Assembly: GCA_032160705.1 (NCBI GenBank)
Contig: JAVHVE010000006.1
Coordinates: 1-64,000 of the forward strand
From: QHXM01 sp032160705
GTDB taxonomy: Bacteria > Acidobacteriota > Blastocatellia > Pyrinomonadales > Pyrinomonadaceae
Direction of reading: 5' to 3'
DNA length: 64,000 bases
The translations under genes and the position numbers were made by a program. Positions 52,657-62,112 of this stretch are shown here, one piece after another. Each line of letters starts with the position of its first letter. The first letter of the stretch is position 1. Under the pieces are notes generated by a model. That model had not been told where the DNA came from and did not search any database. It worked only from the letters and a program-made list of their open reading frames with translations.

Positions 52657-54480
52657 ATGAGTTTTTCCCATCACTTCACCAAGCACCGCCTGCGCCTCAT
52701 ACTAGCGGCATTGACGCTTTCATTCCTTCACGGCGCTCATACGGTCGTGGCTCAAAAGCCGACGCCGACACCGACGCCTGCGCCCCAGCGCACGGGACGC
52801 GCCTACGGCGGCAGCGAGGCAAAAGGGCCGCCTCCGCCGCCGGGGCCGCAAGCGCCTTCGCCCGTGACGTTCACAGATATTACGGCGCAGGCAAAAATCG
52901 ATTTCAGGCAAGCGGCCTCGCCCACGTCGCAAAAGTACCTGCTGGAATCGATGGGCGGCGGGGTGGCGATGTTTGACTATGATAATGATAATCGTCTCGA
53001 TCTCTACTTCACCAACGGAGCGCGTCTTGATGATCCCATGCCGAAAGGCTCTAGCCCGGACAAGCGCGACCCTAAATTCTGGAATCGTCTCTATCATCAG
53101 AAACCGGACGGCACGTTCGAGGATGTGACGGAGCGTGCAGGCGTGAAAGGCGAAGGCTATTCGATGGGTGTCGCGGCGGGCGATTACGACTCGGACGGGT
53201 TCTGCGATTTTTATGTGACGGCGTATGGCTCTAACCACCTCTATCGTAATCGCGGCGACGGAACGTTTGAGGACGTAACGAAGAGAGCGCACGTTACTGC
53301 TGGCGGTTGGAGCACGAGCGCGGGTTGGCTGGATTACGACCACGATGGAAGGCTCGACCTTTTCGTCGCGCGCTACGCCGATTGGGATTTCGAGAAAGGC
53401 TCTATTTACTGCGGCGATCCGCGTCCGGGTTTCCGCGCCTACTGTCACCCGGATAACTTCAAAGGCGCGTCGAACCTGCTCTTTCATCAAAAAGCGGACG
53501 GCACGTTTGAAGACGTATCGGCACAATCAAAAATCACAGACCCAAACGGAAAAGGGCTGGGAGTCGCGTTCGCGGATTTTGATAACGACGGGTGGACGGA
53601 TATTCTCGTCGCCAATGACAGTGTGCGGCAACAGCTTTATCGTAACAAGGGCGATGGCCAGTTTGAAGAGTTAGCATTGATGGCCGGGGTTGGTTACGAC
53701 GAAAACGGGAAGACGTTTGCGGGGATGGGCGTTGACGCGCGTGATTACGACAACGATGGATTGCCGGACATTTTCATCACCGCGCTGTCGAACGAAACCT
53801 ATCCGCTCTATCGCAACAACGGCGACGGCTCGTTTACCTACACGACCAACTCGACGGGCGTCGGCCAGATTACGCTTCTTTATTCCGGGTGGGGCACGCG
53901 CTTTTTCGATGCGGACAATGACGGCTGGCTGGACATCTTCGTCGCGCAGGGACATGTGCTCGATACGATTGAGAAAACTTCTGCTTATTTGAAATATAAA
54001 CAGACGCCGCTCTTGATGCGGAACACCGGCAAGGGATTTGTCAATGTCTCGCTGAGTGCCGGGCAGCCCTTTAGTCAACCGATTGCCGCTCGCGGCGCGG
54101 CGTTCGGTGATCTGGACAATGACGGTGATACGGATATTGTAATTGGAGTCGTCGAAGGCTCGCCCGTCATCTTGAGAAACGACGGCACGCGAAACCACTG
54201 GCTGGGTGTGACGCTCACGGGCGCGAAGTCGAATCGCAACGGGCTTGGCGCGCGAATCACTTTGACGGATGGCAGCGGGCGACAGCAAGCGCATGAAGTG
54301 ACGAGCGCAGGCAGCTATCTTTCGTCAAATGACCCGCGCCTCATCTTTGGCATCGGAACGGCGACGAGCATCAAAGCTGTGGAGGTGCGCTGGCCGGGAG
54401 GCCGCACTCAGCGCATCACGAACCCGTCGCCTGATCGTTACCTGACGATTAAGGAACAGGATGCGACAGCGAAAGAATAA
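52657..54480 (+). CDS. CRTAC1-type secreted protein
   Basis: 607 residues. Signal peptide (about 10-31, ending TVVAQ) then a Pro/Thr-rich linker (KPTPTPTPAPQRTG), FG-GAP loops (DYDNDNRLDLYFTNG, DYDSDGFCDFYVTAYG, DYDHDGRLDLFVARY, DFDNDGWTDILVAND, DADNDGWLDIFVAQG, DLDNDGDTDIVIGV) and an ASPIC/UnbV domain (about 505-590; NRNGLGARITLTDGSG, WPGGRTQRI). Tandem with the next gene and similar to it. Predicted Ca2+-binding beta-propeller outside the cytoplasm; ligand unknown. Confidence 0.9.
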   Translation: MSFSHHFTKHRLRLILAALTLSFLHGAHTVVAQKPTPTPTPAPQRTGRAYGGSEAKGPPPPPGPQAPSPVTFTDITAQAKIDFRQAASPTSQKYLLESMGGGVAMFDYDNDNRLDLYFTNGARLDDPMPKGSSPDKRDPKFWNRLYHQKPDGTFEDVTERAGVKGEGYSMGVAAGDYDSDGFCDFYVTAYGSNHLYRNRGDGTFEDVTKRAHVTAGGWSTSAGWLDYDHDGRLDLFVARYADWDFEKGSIYCGDPRPGFRAYCHPDNFKGASNLLFHQKADGTFEDVSAQSKITDPNGKGLGVAFADFDNDGWTDILVANDSVRQQLYRNKGDGQFEELALMAGVGYDENGKTFAGMGVDARDYDNDGLPDIFITALSNETYPLYRNNGDGSFTYTTNSTGVGQITLLYSGWGTRFFDADNDGWLDIFVAQGHVLDTIEKTSAYLKYKQTPLLMRNTGKGFVNVSLSAGQPFSQPIAARGAAFGDLDNDGDTDIVIGVVEGSPVILRNDGTRNHWLGVTLTGAKSNRNGLGARITLTDGSGRQQAHEVTSAGSYLSSNDPRLIFGIGTATSIKAVEVRWPGGRTQRITNPSPDRYLTIKEQDATAKE

Positions 54481-54770
54481 GACAGGAGACAGAAGTTAGT
54501 AGTTAGGAGTCAGAAGTCAGAATGAGCATTGCTAACGCTATGCATAAGTTTTTAGCCCCGTCAGGGGCGTGTGAATTTAGCCCAGCACTTCAGTGCTGGG
54601 TTAAGAAGCAGGAACTGAAAGAGAGTCCCGGCGGGACGACTGAAGATAAAAGTCACGCATTTGTTCAGTCGTCCCTACGGGACTCAGACCTATCTCCTGA
54701 TTTCATTCCCAGCACTGAAGTGCTGGGCTATTATCAAGAGTCCCTGACGGGACTCCATAAGCTTTATCAT
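54481..54770. repeat. Three-layer concentric palindrome between tandem CRTAC1 genes
   Basis: From outside in: agccccgtcaggggcg (54554 area) with gtccctgacgggact (54749 area); tagcccagcacttcagtgct (ggg) near 54579 with cccagcactgaagtgctggg (cta) near 54710; gagtcccggcgggacgactg (aa) at 54623 with ttcagtcgtccctacgggac (tc) ending at 54685. A half element cagaagttagtagttaggag (tcagaagtcag) starts the region at 54485. An open frame from 54522 runs through it into the next gene but is repeat sequence. Confidence 0.75.
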
Positions 54771-56630
54771 GTGCGGTCAATACTAGCCAACAGCTTCTTC
54801 CTTTCCAACGTCATCTCTTTCTTCACTGTTTTCATCTTCGCTTGCGCGCCTCTGGCCGTCGTCGCGCAGACGCCAACACCTTCTCCCACTCCGACGCAGC
54901 AGATGGGCGGCGTCTCTACGGGAGCGGCCATTAATTATACTTCGCGGCGCACGGTCGGCATCACTGATGCCAATGCTCCGGTTGTCTTTGAAGACATCAC
55001 AGCACAAACCGGGCTGCAATCTTTTATTCATCGCTCAGGCGGCCATGCGAAAGATTACATTGTCGAGACACCATCGGGCGGAGTCGCCATCTTCGACTAT
55101 GACGGTGACGGGCGGCCAGACATTTACCTCGTCAACGGCTCAACCTTTGCCGCGATGCAGGGCAAGGAAAAACCGCCACGCGCCGCGCTCTTTCGCAACA
55201 AGGGCAACTGGCAGTTTGAAGATGTGACGGAGAGGGCGGGTGTGGCGAACGAGCGCTGGGGATTCGGTGTCGCCGTCGGCGACTACGACAATGATGGTCG
55301 CCCGGATATGTACGTCGGCAACTTCGGCGTCTCGCGCCTTTATCACAATAATGGTGACGGCACGTTCACGGATGTGGCGGAGAAACTGGGCGTGGCGCGC
55401 AAAGGCTGGAGTACGGGAGCAACGTTCGGCGATTACGACAATGACGGAAGGTTAGACCTGTTCGTGCCGGGCTATCTGGATTTCGATTTGAATAATTTGC
55501 CGCCCAACCCGAGCGAAGCTGGCAAGCCCGGCGGCACGGGAAAAAACTTCTGCCAGTTTCGCGGCACTCCCGTGATGTGCGGGCCGCGCGGTCTGAAAGG
55601 CGAGGGCGACACGCTCTATCATCAGAAGGCGGACGGCACGTTTGAAGATGTCAGCCTGAAGGCGGGCGTCAACGACCCGGGAAAGTTTTACGGCTTTACT
55701 TCCGCTTTCATTCATGCGGACGATGATGACCTGCTCGATTTGATCGTCGTCAACGATTCGACTCCGAAATTGTTTTATATCAATAAAGGCGACGGAACAT
55801 TTGAAGAAGTCGGCTACCCGGCGGGCGTGGCCTTGAATGAGAACGGGCGCGAACAGGCCGGGATGGGGCTCGGCATCGGCGATTACGATAATGATGGCCG
55901 CATTGATTTCTACGTCACAAACTTTTCGGATGATTCAAACACGCTCTATCACAACGATGGCGGCGGCAACTTCACGGACGTTACTTTTCAGGCAGGGCAT
56001 GGCGAGGCGACGATTCCTTTCCTGGGCTGGGGCACGAGTTTTATAGATTACGATAATGATGGCTGGAAGGATGTCCTTGTGGCTAACGGCCATGTCTACC
56101 CGGCGGTGGACGAGCATCAATGGGGAACGAGCTTCGCGCAGCAGCTCTTGCTATTTCGCAATCTTGGAACGGGCAGGTTCGGGCGCGTTGGCGCAGCGCC
56201 CGGAAGCGGGCTGGCCATCGCTCTCCCGGCGCGCGGGCTGGCCGTCGGCGATCTGGACGGCGATGGGCGACTTGACGCTGTCGTCAACAATATTGATACG
56301 AGACCGACTGTGCTCAGAAACGCAACCAAACAGGCCGCGCACTGGCTCTCGCTGCGATTGATCGGCGACGTGGCGAAAAAGAGTCCGAAGGATGCAGTTG
56401 GCGCGATTGCCTTTGTGACCATCGGCAAGATGCGCCAGCGTCAGGATGTCATTAGCGGCGCGGGCTACGCTTCACAGAACGATATGCGCCTACATTTCGG
56501 CCTCGGGGCAGCGACCAAAATTGATAAGCTTGAAATCGTCTGGCCGAATGGGACGACGGAGACAATCAATGTTCCCGGCGTGGATCGTGTCCTGACCATC
56601 GTGCAGGGTAAAGGCGTTTCCGGCAAGTGA
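54771..56630 (+). CDS. CRTAC1-type secreted protein
   Basis: 619 residues from the GTG at 54771, which starts a normal signal peptide (MRSILANSFFLSNVISFFTV, then ...AVVAQ); the frame runs upstream into a repeat and that part is rejected. A Pro/Thr linker follows (TPTPSPTPTQ). FG-GAP loops: DYDGDGRPDIYLVNG, DYDNDGRPDMYVGN, DYDNDGRLDLFVPGY, DYDNDGRIDFYVTN, DYDNDGWKDVLVANG, DLDGDGRLDAVVNN. ASPIC/UnbV at about 525-605 (GAGYASQNDMRLHFGLG, WPNGTTETI). Close paralogue of the previous gene. Confidence 0.88.
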   Translation: MRSILANSFFLSNVISFFTVFIFACAPLAVVAQTPTPSPTPTQQMGGVSTGAAINYTSRRTVGITDANAPVVFEDITAQTGLQSFIHRSGGHAKDYIVETPSGGVAIFDYDGDGRPDIYLVNGSTFAAMQGKEKPPRAALFRNKGNWQFEDVTERAGVANERWGFGVAVGDYDNDGRPDMYVGNFGVSRLYHNNGDGTFTDVAEKLGVARKGWSTGATFGDYDNDGRLDLFVPGYLDFDLNNLPPNPSEAGKPGGTGKNFCQFRGTPVMCGPRGLKGEGDTLYHQKADGTFEDVSLKAGVNDPGKFYGFTSAFIHADDDDLLDLIVVNDSTPKLFYINKGDGTFEEVGYPAGVALNENGREQAGMGLGIGDYDNDGRIDFYVTNFSDDSNTLYHNDGGGNFTDVTFQAGHGEATIPFLGWGTSFIDYDNDGWKDVLVANGHVYPAVDEHQWGTSFAQQLLLFRNLGTGRFGRVGAAPGSGLAIALPARGLAVGDLDGDGRLDAVVNNIDTRPTVLRNATKQAAHWLSLRLIGDVAKKSPKDAVGAIAFVTIGKMRQRQDVISGAGYASQNDMRLHFGLGAATKIDKLEIVWPNGTTETINVPGVDRVLTIVQGKGVSGK

Positions 56631-56637
56631 GCCGGTG

Positions 56638-56681
56638 AAGCGATGAACTGAAAGACAAAAGCTTTTCAGTTCATCGTTCAG
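56638..56681. repeat. Inverted repeat after the CRTAC1 gene
   Basis: aagcgatgaactgaaaga pairs with cttttcagttcatcgttc around a short loop (caaaag). It may act as a terminator; no T-run follows. Confidence 0.55.
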
Positions 56682-56879
56682 CGTTCCTCATCCATTGTTT
56701 CTTAAAATATTCTCGTCGCATCGGGGCAAAAAAGTTGTATGATGCGTTCTCCTCGCTTTTCGGAATGAGCCAGCGGTCAGACCTTTTTCTCTTTTTCTTC
56801 TTTTTTTGAGCTTACATGCCGGGCGGCATTCTGCCATTCCCTGATTCGAGACTGATTCCGCCTGACGGGAGCGTACCCT

Positions 56880-58076
56880 GTGCGTCGAATTGATCTGACA
56901 AGAGTGCAAGCCGCGCGCGCCAACACGATCCGCGACATCAACCGGCAGATCGTGCTCAACTACGTGCGCGAAAAAGAACCAATCTCTCGTGCGGACATCG
57001 CACGCGAAACCGAATTGCAGCGTTCCACCGTCTCGACCATCGTCGATGCTCTTCAGGCCGACGGCCTGATTGAAGAAATCGGGGCTGGCGAATCCACAGG
57101 GGGACGCCGTCCGACGCTTCTCAGAATTCGCACTTCGGGCGTGATGGCTATCGGCGTTGACATCACCCCGTCGCAAACCATCATCGCCACCAGCAATCTT
57201 GCGGGACGCGTGCTCGAACAGGAGAAATTTCCGACCGATCCTCAATTCGAGAAGACGATCCGGCGCGTCGTTGATTGTGTGCAGGCGATGGCTTGTAAAT
57301 ACAAAGGCTCGATAGAGGCCGTCGGAGTCAGTCTGCCGGGGCTGGTTGATACGGCCATGAGCCGTGTGCTCTACGTTCCGTATTTCAAATGGCGCGACTT
57401 AGAGATTGCCGAAATCATTACTAACGCCACAGGACTGGACGTGACGGTTGAGAACGACGCGAACGCGGCTGCGCTGGCAGAGTTGTGGTTCGGTCGCCCG
57501 GAGGTCAGCCAGATCAGAGACTTCGTCATGGTGCTGGTGGCCGAAGGCATCGGGACGGGAATCGTTTTCGACGGGCAAATATATAAGGGGCAGTACAGCG
57601 CGGCTGGCGAGTTCGGCCACATGATTATCGGGCAGGGAGCGCCCGTGGCCTGTTCCTGCGGCAACTACGATTGCTGGGAGGCTTTCTCTTCAGAGCGCGC
57701 CGCGCTGGCGCGTTACCAGCAGATGAGGAGCGCCAGCGCCAACACTCACCCGAGCGACTTCACAGAATTGGTCGAGCGGGCGCTTGGCGGCGAACGTGCT
57801 GCGGAAGATGCTTTGCTTGAAACGGCGCACTATCTCGGCATCGGCATCTCGAATCTGATTGTCGGCTTCAGTCCAGAGGCCGTGATCGTTGGCGGACGCA
57901 TCGCTCGCGCCTGGTCGCTCGTGGCCGATGCTCTGGGTGAAACCGTCGAGCGAAGCATCAGGCGCGGCCTGCCTTCAGCGCGCATCCTGGCCTCAACCCT
58001 GGGCGACCCACCGACATTGCTGGGAGCTTTGAGCCTCGTTCTCGCCAATAAATTCGCCTCCGCCTCTGCCGCCTGA
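56880..58076 (+). CDS. ROK-family transcriptional regulator (NagC/XylR-like)
   Basis: 398 residues from GTG 56880, with GGGAG 8 nt upstream. Winged helix at the N-terminus (PISRADIARETELQRSTVST, about 34-53), then a ROK sugar-kinase-like domain with AIGVDITPSQTIIATSNLAG and ENDANAAALAELWFG and the zinc site CSCGNYDCWEAF (about 258-269). Such proteins are usually repressors released by a sugar or sugar phosphate. The next gene downstream on the same strand is a TonB-dependent receptor with its own promoter. Confidence 0.9.
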   Translation: MRRIDLTRVQAARANTIRDINRQIVLNYVREKEPISRADIARETELQRSTVSTIVDALQADGLIEEIGAGESTGGRRPTLLRIRTSGVMAIGVDITPSQTIIATSNLAGRVLEQEKFPTDPQFEKTIRRVVDCVQAMACKYKGSIEAVGVSLPGLVDTAMSRVLYVPYFKWRDLEIAEIITNATGLDVTVENDANAAALAELWFGRPEVSQIRDFVMVLVAEGIGTGIVFDGQIYKGQYSAAGEFGHMIIGQGAPVACSCGNYDCWEAFSSERAALARYQQMRSASANTHPSDFTELVERALGGERAAEDALLETAHYLGIGISNLIVGFSPEAVIVGGRIARAWSLVADALGETVERSIRRGLPSARILASTLGDPPTLLGALSLVLANKFASASAA

Positions 58077-58123
58077 GCGCCCCTTAGCCTGAAACCTTTT
58101 TTACCGCCAGAGCCAGAAAAGTG

Positions 58124-58152
58124 TTGACAGCCCGCCAAAACTGTATTAATTA
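58124..58152 (+). promoter_or_regulatory. Sigma-70 promoter upstream of the TonB-dependent receptor
   Basis: TTGACA (58124-58129), 17 bp, TAATTA (58147-58152). It lies about 190 bp before the ATG at 58346, which leaves room for a long leader or an operator. Confidence 0.6.
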
Positions 58153-58345
58153 TTACTTCGTTCGGTAAGGCAACAAACTTCAATCGCCGTTACTTTTCAG
58201 TTAATTCGACAAAATCCAAGAGCCTGAGCGTGGTGAACTCCGCCTCCGGCTATAAATCTATTGTTGAGCGCGAAACAAATACTTTCGCCGCTTGCGCGGT
58301 GAAAGTGCAACCGTTAACTCTTCTGCTCGCACACGAGGTCCAGCC

Positions 58346-61300
58346 ATGACGACAAACCGGAGAATCACACATCTTCTCCCTGAGGTCAGTGTCCTAGTTT
58401 TATTGCTCGCCGTCTTCGCGCTTCCGGCATTTGCCCAAACCAATAAAGGAACGATTAAAGGAACTGTGACGGATCAGACCGGAGCGGTCGTTCGCGATGC
58501 TGCCGTTACGGCCACAAACGTTGATACGAATGCTGAACGCACGGTCAACACCGGCGACGATGGAACGTATGAATTTCCATTGCTGGACCCTGGTAAATAC
58601 AACCTGACCGTCAAAGCGTCCACCTTCCCGGACACGACGCAGGAAAACGTCATCGTGCAGACCGCCAGCACTCAGGTGGTGGATGTTGTAATGACGGCTG
58701 GACAAGTAGGAGGCAATGTGACGATCACTGCGGCAGCGCCGCTGGTGCAGTCAGAGACCAGTGACCTCGGCACGGTCATCACCGGCAAGCAGATCACAGA
58801 CCTGCCCATCCCGCAACGCAACTTTACGCTGCTCGCCACGCTCTCGCCCGGCGTTAGTCGCCCCTTCGTGGGTGTCATCGGCGGCGGCGGGAATTTCGAG
58901 GCGGGCGGCAATCCCACCGGCACGTCAACTGAATCAACGCGCTTCCGTGAGTCAGGCGGCTCGGTCCTGGTTGTCAACGGCGCGCGCCCGACCAATAACA
59001 ACTTTACGCTTGACGGGACGGATAACAACGAAGGGCAGTTCGGCCAGATCGGTATCTACCCGCCCCCGGATGCCATCGCGGAGTTTAAGATTCAGACCAG
59101 CGTTGCCCCAGCCGAAGGCGGGCGAGCGGGCGGCGGCATCATCAGCACGACGACGAAGTCGGGCACTAACAGCCTGCACGGCAGTGCCTATGAGTTTTAT
59201 CAGGGACGCATCCTGAGCGCGCTCAGCTTCAGAGAAAATCCGAACTCGCTGGCGAACCGGAACACGCACCAGTTCGGCGGCACTGTCGGCGGCCCGGTCT
59301 TCCTGCCGCGCCCAGGCGAAGGCACACCCTATTTTTACGATGGGCGCAATCGAACCTTCTGGTTCCTGTATTACGAAGGCCAGCGCAACTCGACGCCCTC
59401 GACCACTGGCGACTTCGGCTTCGTCAGCGTCCCAACCACGAGAATGCGCGTCGGCGACTTCGGCGAGTTGCTCCAGCCCGGCACTGCTATGCCCTTTAAC
59501 ACAGTCAGGGGCCCGGTCGTCGCGCCCATTGGCACGGTCTTCTGCGCCAACGGCTTCGCTGCTACGGGCAATGACATACGCAACTGCGGCCAGACGCTCT
59601 CGCGCGCGGCCTTGAACATCTTTCAAGCCTACCCGCTCCCGACCGTCACGAACAGAATCTTTGACAACTTCGCCACCAACCGTAAGGAGAAGTATAACCG
59701 CGACGGCTTAGGATTGAGGTTCGACCATAACATCGGCCAGACCGACACGATTTTCTTCGCTTACAGCAAAGACGAGAGTTCTCGCGCCCGTGACAACAAT
59801 TTCCCGATTGGCTCTTCGCCCACCAGCAAGGATTTGCCCTCGGGCTTCGGCGCTGGCGATGAGTTCGGCAACTCGCGTGGCGTTCGCCTCGGCGAGACGC
59901 ATACTTTCTCGCCGTCCGTCATCAACGAAGCGCGCTTTGGCGCGACACGCGTCGAGATCGGCATCTTCAATACCGGCGTCGGCGGCGCGGGCGGTTACGA
60001 CCCGAACATCTCGGCTGCCCTCGGCGTTGCCAACGCCAACGTCTGCGGCGAATGCACGGGCGCAATCCTGCTCGGCATTGAAGAGCCGTTCCAGCGCGGT
60101 CGTCAGAACCAGTTGGAGTTCATCGGCGATGGCGGCCCATTCTATTTCACCTCAAACAACTTCAGCTTCGCCGACGCGCTGACCTACGTTCGCGGCTCGC
60201 ACGTCTTCAGGTTCGGCGGCGACTACCGCGTCCGCCAGAACAGCAACTTTGACGCGGGACGCGCCGGGGCTATTAAGGGACAGTACCAGTACGGCACAGG
60301 CGTCGGCGGCTTCATCTCAGGCAACTATGGCGGCACACCCATCGGGCCGGAAGACTCCGGCTCCGGCGGCGCTAATTTCCTGCTCGGCTATGAACCAGCT
60401 TTCACCAGCCGTGGCACGCCGGGCACTCCCCCCTTCCTGTCGAACAAGGAGATATCCTTCTTCGGTCAGGACGATTGGAAAGTCAGCCCGACCCTGACGC
60501 TCAACCTCGGCCTGCGCTGGGACCTCTTCACGCAGCCCGTCGAGCGTTACAACAATCAATCAAACTACAATCCGGCCAACGACACGCTGACGCGCGCCGG
60601 TGATAATGCACCGACTGGTCGTGACCTTGTGAATTCAGACATGAACAACTTCGGACCGGCCATCGGCTTCGCATGGAGCGGCTTGAAGAGCGATAAGACG
60701 GTTGTCGTCCGTGGAGGCTATGCCCTCAAGTATGCAGTGGACACCCCAGGCATCCCCGGCATCCTCCAGTCCAACCCGCCGAGTGGTGGCAGCTACGGGT
60801 GCGGCAGACTCGACTATGGCACGCCAGCTTGCCCGCAACTTCCGGCTTTCTTCAACCTCGATACGGGCATCCCGTTTCCGCTGGTGAACAATACCACCAC
60901 GCCGGGACAGACCTTCTCGGCCCCGGCGGGCAGCAACCTTGTCTACGTCAATCCAAACATCTCTAACGAAATGTTCCACCAGTTCAATCTGATAACGCAG
61001 TGGGAGTTTCGCCCGAACTGGCTGGCGGAGGTCGGCTATGTCGGCAGCCGTGGGCGCAACCTGCTCGTCGTGCGGAACATCGGCAACAACTCCAGCGGCA
61101 TTCCCGGCTCGCGCCAGATAACGAATCGCAGCATCGTTTCGACGGTCGAGTACACCGGCAAATCATGGTACGACAGCTTGCAGTCGAAACTTGAACGTCG
61201 CTTCACGGGCGGCCTGTCACTCATTTCGACTTACGTTTGGTCGCACGCGATTGATAATTCGCCGGGCAACTTTTGCACGGGCGGCACGGGACCAAGCACC

Positions 61301-61897
61301 TGCGGCTTCGCCAACCCCTTGCGTCCCGAACTCGACAAAGGCAACGCCGACTTTGATGTTCGCCACCGCTTCAACTTTGCGAGCGTGTGGGATTTGCCAT
61401 TCGGGAGAGGACGCCACTACTTACGTGACATCTCGCGCCCGCTTAACTTGTTGGTCGGCGGCTGGCAGCTCAACACAGACATCACTATTCAGAGCGGCCC
61501 GCCATATTCTGTCTTCGCCGGTGGCGTTCGCGCCGACGTCATTGGCGATCCGACGCCCACATCTGACCAGCGCGCGCGCGGGCTGGAGCTTAACCCGTTG
61601 GCGTTCCGTCCGGCGGTCACACCCGTCTTCGCCACTGACCCGACAGGGCCGAAGTTCGGCAGCCTCGGTCGCAATGTCTTTCGTGGCCAGCGGCAGGAAT
61701 TCGTGAACGCCTCGCTCTTCAAGAACCTTCATGTCACAGAATCGTTCACCGTCCAGTTCCGCGCGCAGGCCTACAATCTGTTCAATCACGTGAATAGATT
61801 CCGCCCGGAAACCAACCTGACCAGCGGCAACTTCGGCATAGATACTTCCGAGCAGCGCCGCCGCCAGCTTGAGTTCGGGATGAGGCTGCTGTTCTAA
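58346..61897 (+). CDS. TonB-dependent receptor with carboxypeptidase-regulatory domain (Oar-like)
   Basis: 1183 residues from ATG 58346; a TTG at 58292 is less likely. Signal peptide (about 12-32, ending PAFAQ), a CarbopepD_reg-like domain (KGTIKGTVTDQTGAVVRDAA, about 35-115), a plug (GKQITDLPIPQRNFTLLATL and STTTKSGTNSLHGSAYEF), and a large barrel ending in QLEFGMRLLF, with the usual terminal Phe. Outer-membrane uptake of a large substrate driven by TonB; the substrate is unknown, though an alpha-glucan system and a ROK regulator are in the window. The terminator at 61943 follows. Confidence 0.92.
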   Translation: MTTNRRITHLLPEVSVLVLLLAVFALPAFAQTNKGTIKGTVTDQTGAVVRDAAVTATNVDTNAERTVNTGDDGTYEFPLLDPGKYNLTVKASTFPDTTQENVIVQTASTQVVDVVMTAGQVGGNVTITAAAPLVQSETSDLGTVITGKQITDLPIPQRNFTLLATLSPGVSRPFVGVIGGGGNFEAGGNPTGTSTESTRFRESGGSVLVVNGARPTNNNFTLDGTDNNEGQFGQIGIYPPPDAIAEFKIQTSVAPAEGGRAGGGIISTTTKSGTNSLHGSAYEFYQGRILSALSFRENPNSLANRNTHQFGGTVGGPVFLPRPGEGTPYFYDGRNRTFWFLYYEGQRNSTPSTTGDFGFVSVPTTRMRVGDFGELLQPGTAMPFNTVRGPVVAPIGTVFCANGFAATGNDIRNCGQTLSRAALNIFQAYPLPTVTNRIFDNFATNRKEKYNRDGLGLRFDHNIGQTDTIFFAYSKDESSRARDNNFPIGSSPTSKDLPSGFGAGDEFGNSRGVRLGETHTFSPSVINEARFGATRVEIGIFNTGVGGAGGYDPNISAALGVANANVCGECTGAILLGIEEPFQRGRQNQLEFIGDGGPFYFTSNNFSFADALTYVRGSHVFRFGGDYRVRQNSNFDAGRAGAIKGQYQYGTGVGGFISGNYGGTPIGPEDSGSGGANFLLGYEPAFTSRGTPGTPPFLSNKEISFFGQDDWKVSPTLTLNLGLRWDLFTQPVERYNNQSNYNPANDTLTRAGDNAPTGRDLVNSDMNNFGPAIGFAWSGLKSDKTVVVRGGYALKYAVDTPGIPGILQSNPPSGGSYGCGRLDYGTPACPQLPAFFNLDTGIPFPLVNNTTTPGQTFSAPAGSNLVYVNPNISNEMFHQFNLITQWEFRPNWLAEVGYVGSRGRNLLVVRNIGNNSSGIPGSRQITNRSIVSTVEYTGKSWYDSLQSKLERRFTGGLSLISTYVWSHAIDNSPGNFCTGGTGPSTCGFANPLRPELDKGNADFDVRHRFNFASVWDLPFGRGRHYLRDISRPLNLLVGGWQLNTDITIQSGPPYSVFAGGVRADVIGDPTPTSDQRARGLELNPLAFRPAVTPVFATDPTGPKFGSLGRNVFRGQRQEFVNASLFKNLHVTESFTVQFRAQAYNLFNHVNRFRPETNLTSGNFGIDTSEQRRRQLEFGMRLLF

Positions 61898-61942
61898 CAT
61901 TGGGCTCGGACAGAAGTTCATCTGAGCAAATAGCAATAGGTG

Positions 61943-61970
61943 GAGGGCGTCCTGCGCAGAGGACGCCCTC
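61943..61970 (+). terminator. Hairpin terminator after the TonB-dependent receptor
   Basis: GAGGGCGTCC and GGACGCCCTC form a perfect 10 bp stem with an 8 nt loop. The T-run that follows is weak (TGCTTTAATT), so termination may be partial. Confidence 0.65.
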
Positions 61971-62112
61971 TGCTTTAATTACAGGGTGTGCGGCAGAGAG
62001 CGCAGGCGGTGTTGCTTGAGTTCACTATCGAAAGAGTTTAATTTATCAGCGTCTCTCCTTCGCCCCTGACGTTAAATCTTTTCAGCCCGCCGCGAACTCG
62101 TGTTCGCGTGCG

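Noticed and set aside
54522..54770. Upstream extension of the CRTAC1 gene by 83 codons
   Set aside because: The extension is read from a nested palindrome (for example LAPSGACEFSPALQ); a normal signal peptide begins at the GTG 54771.
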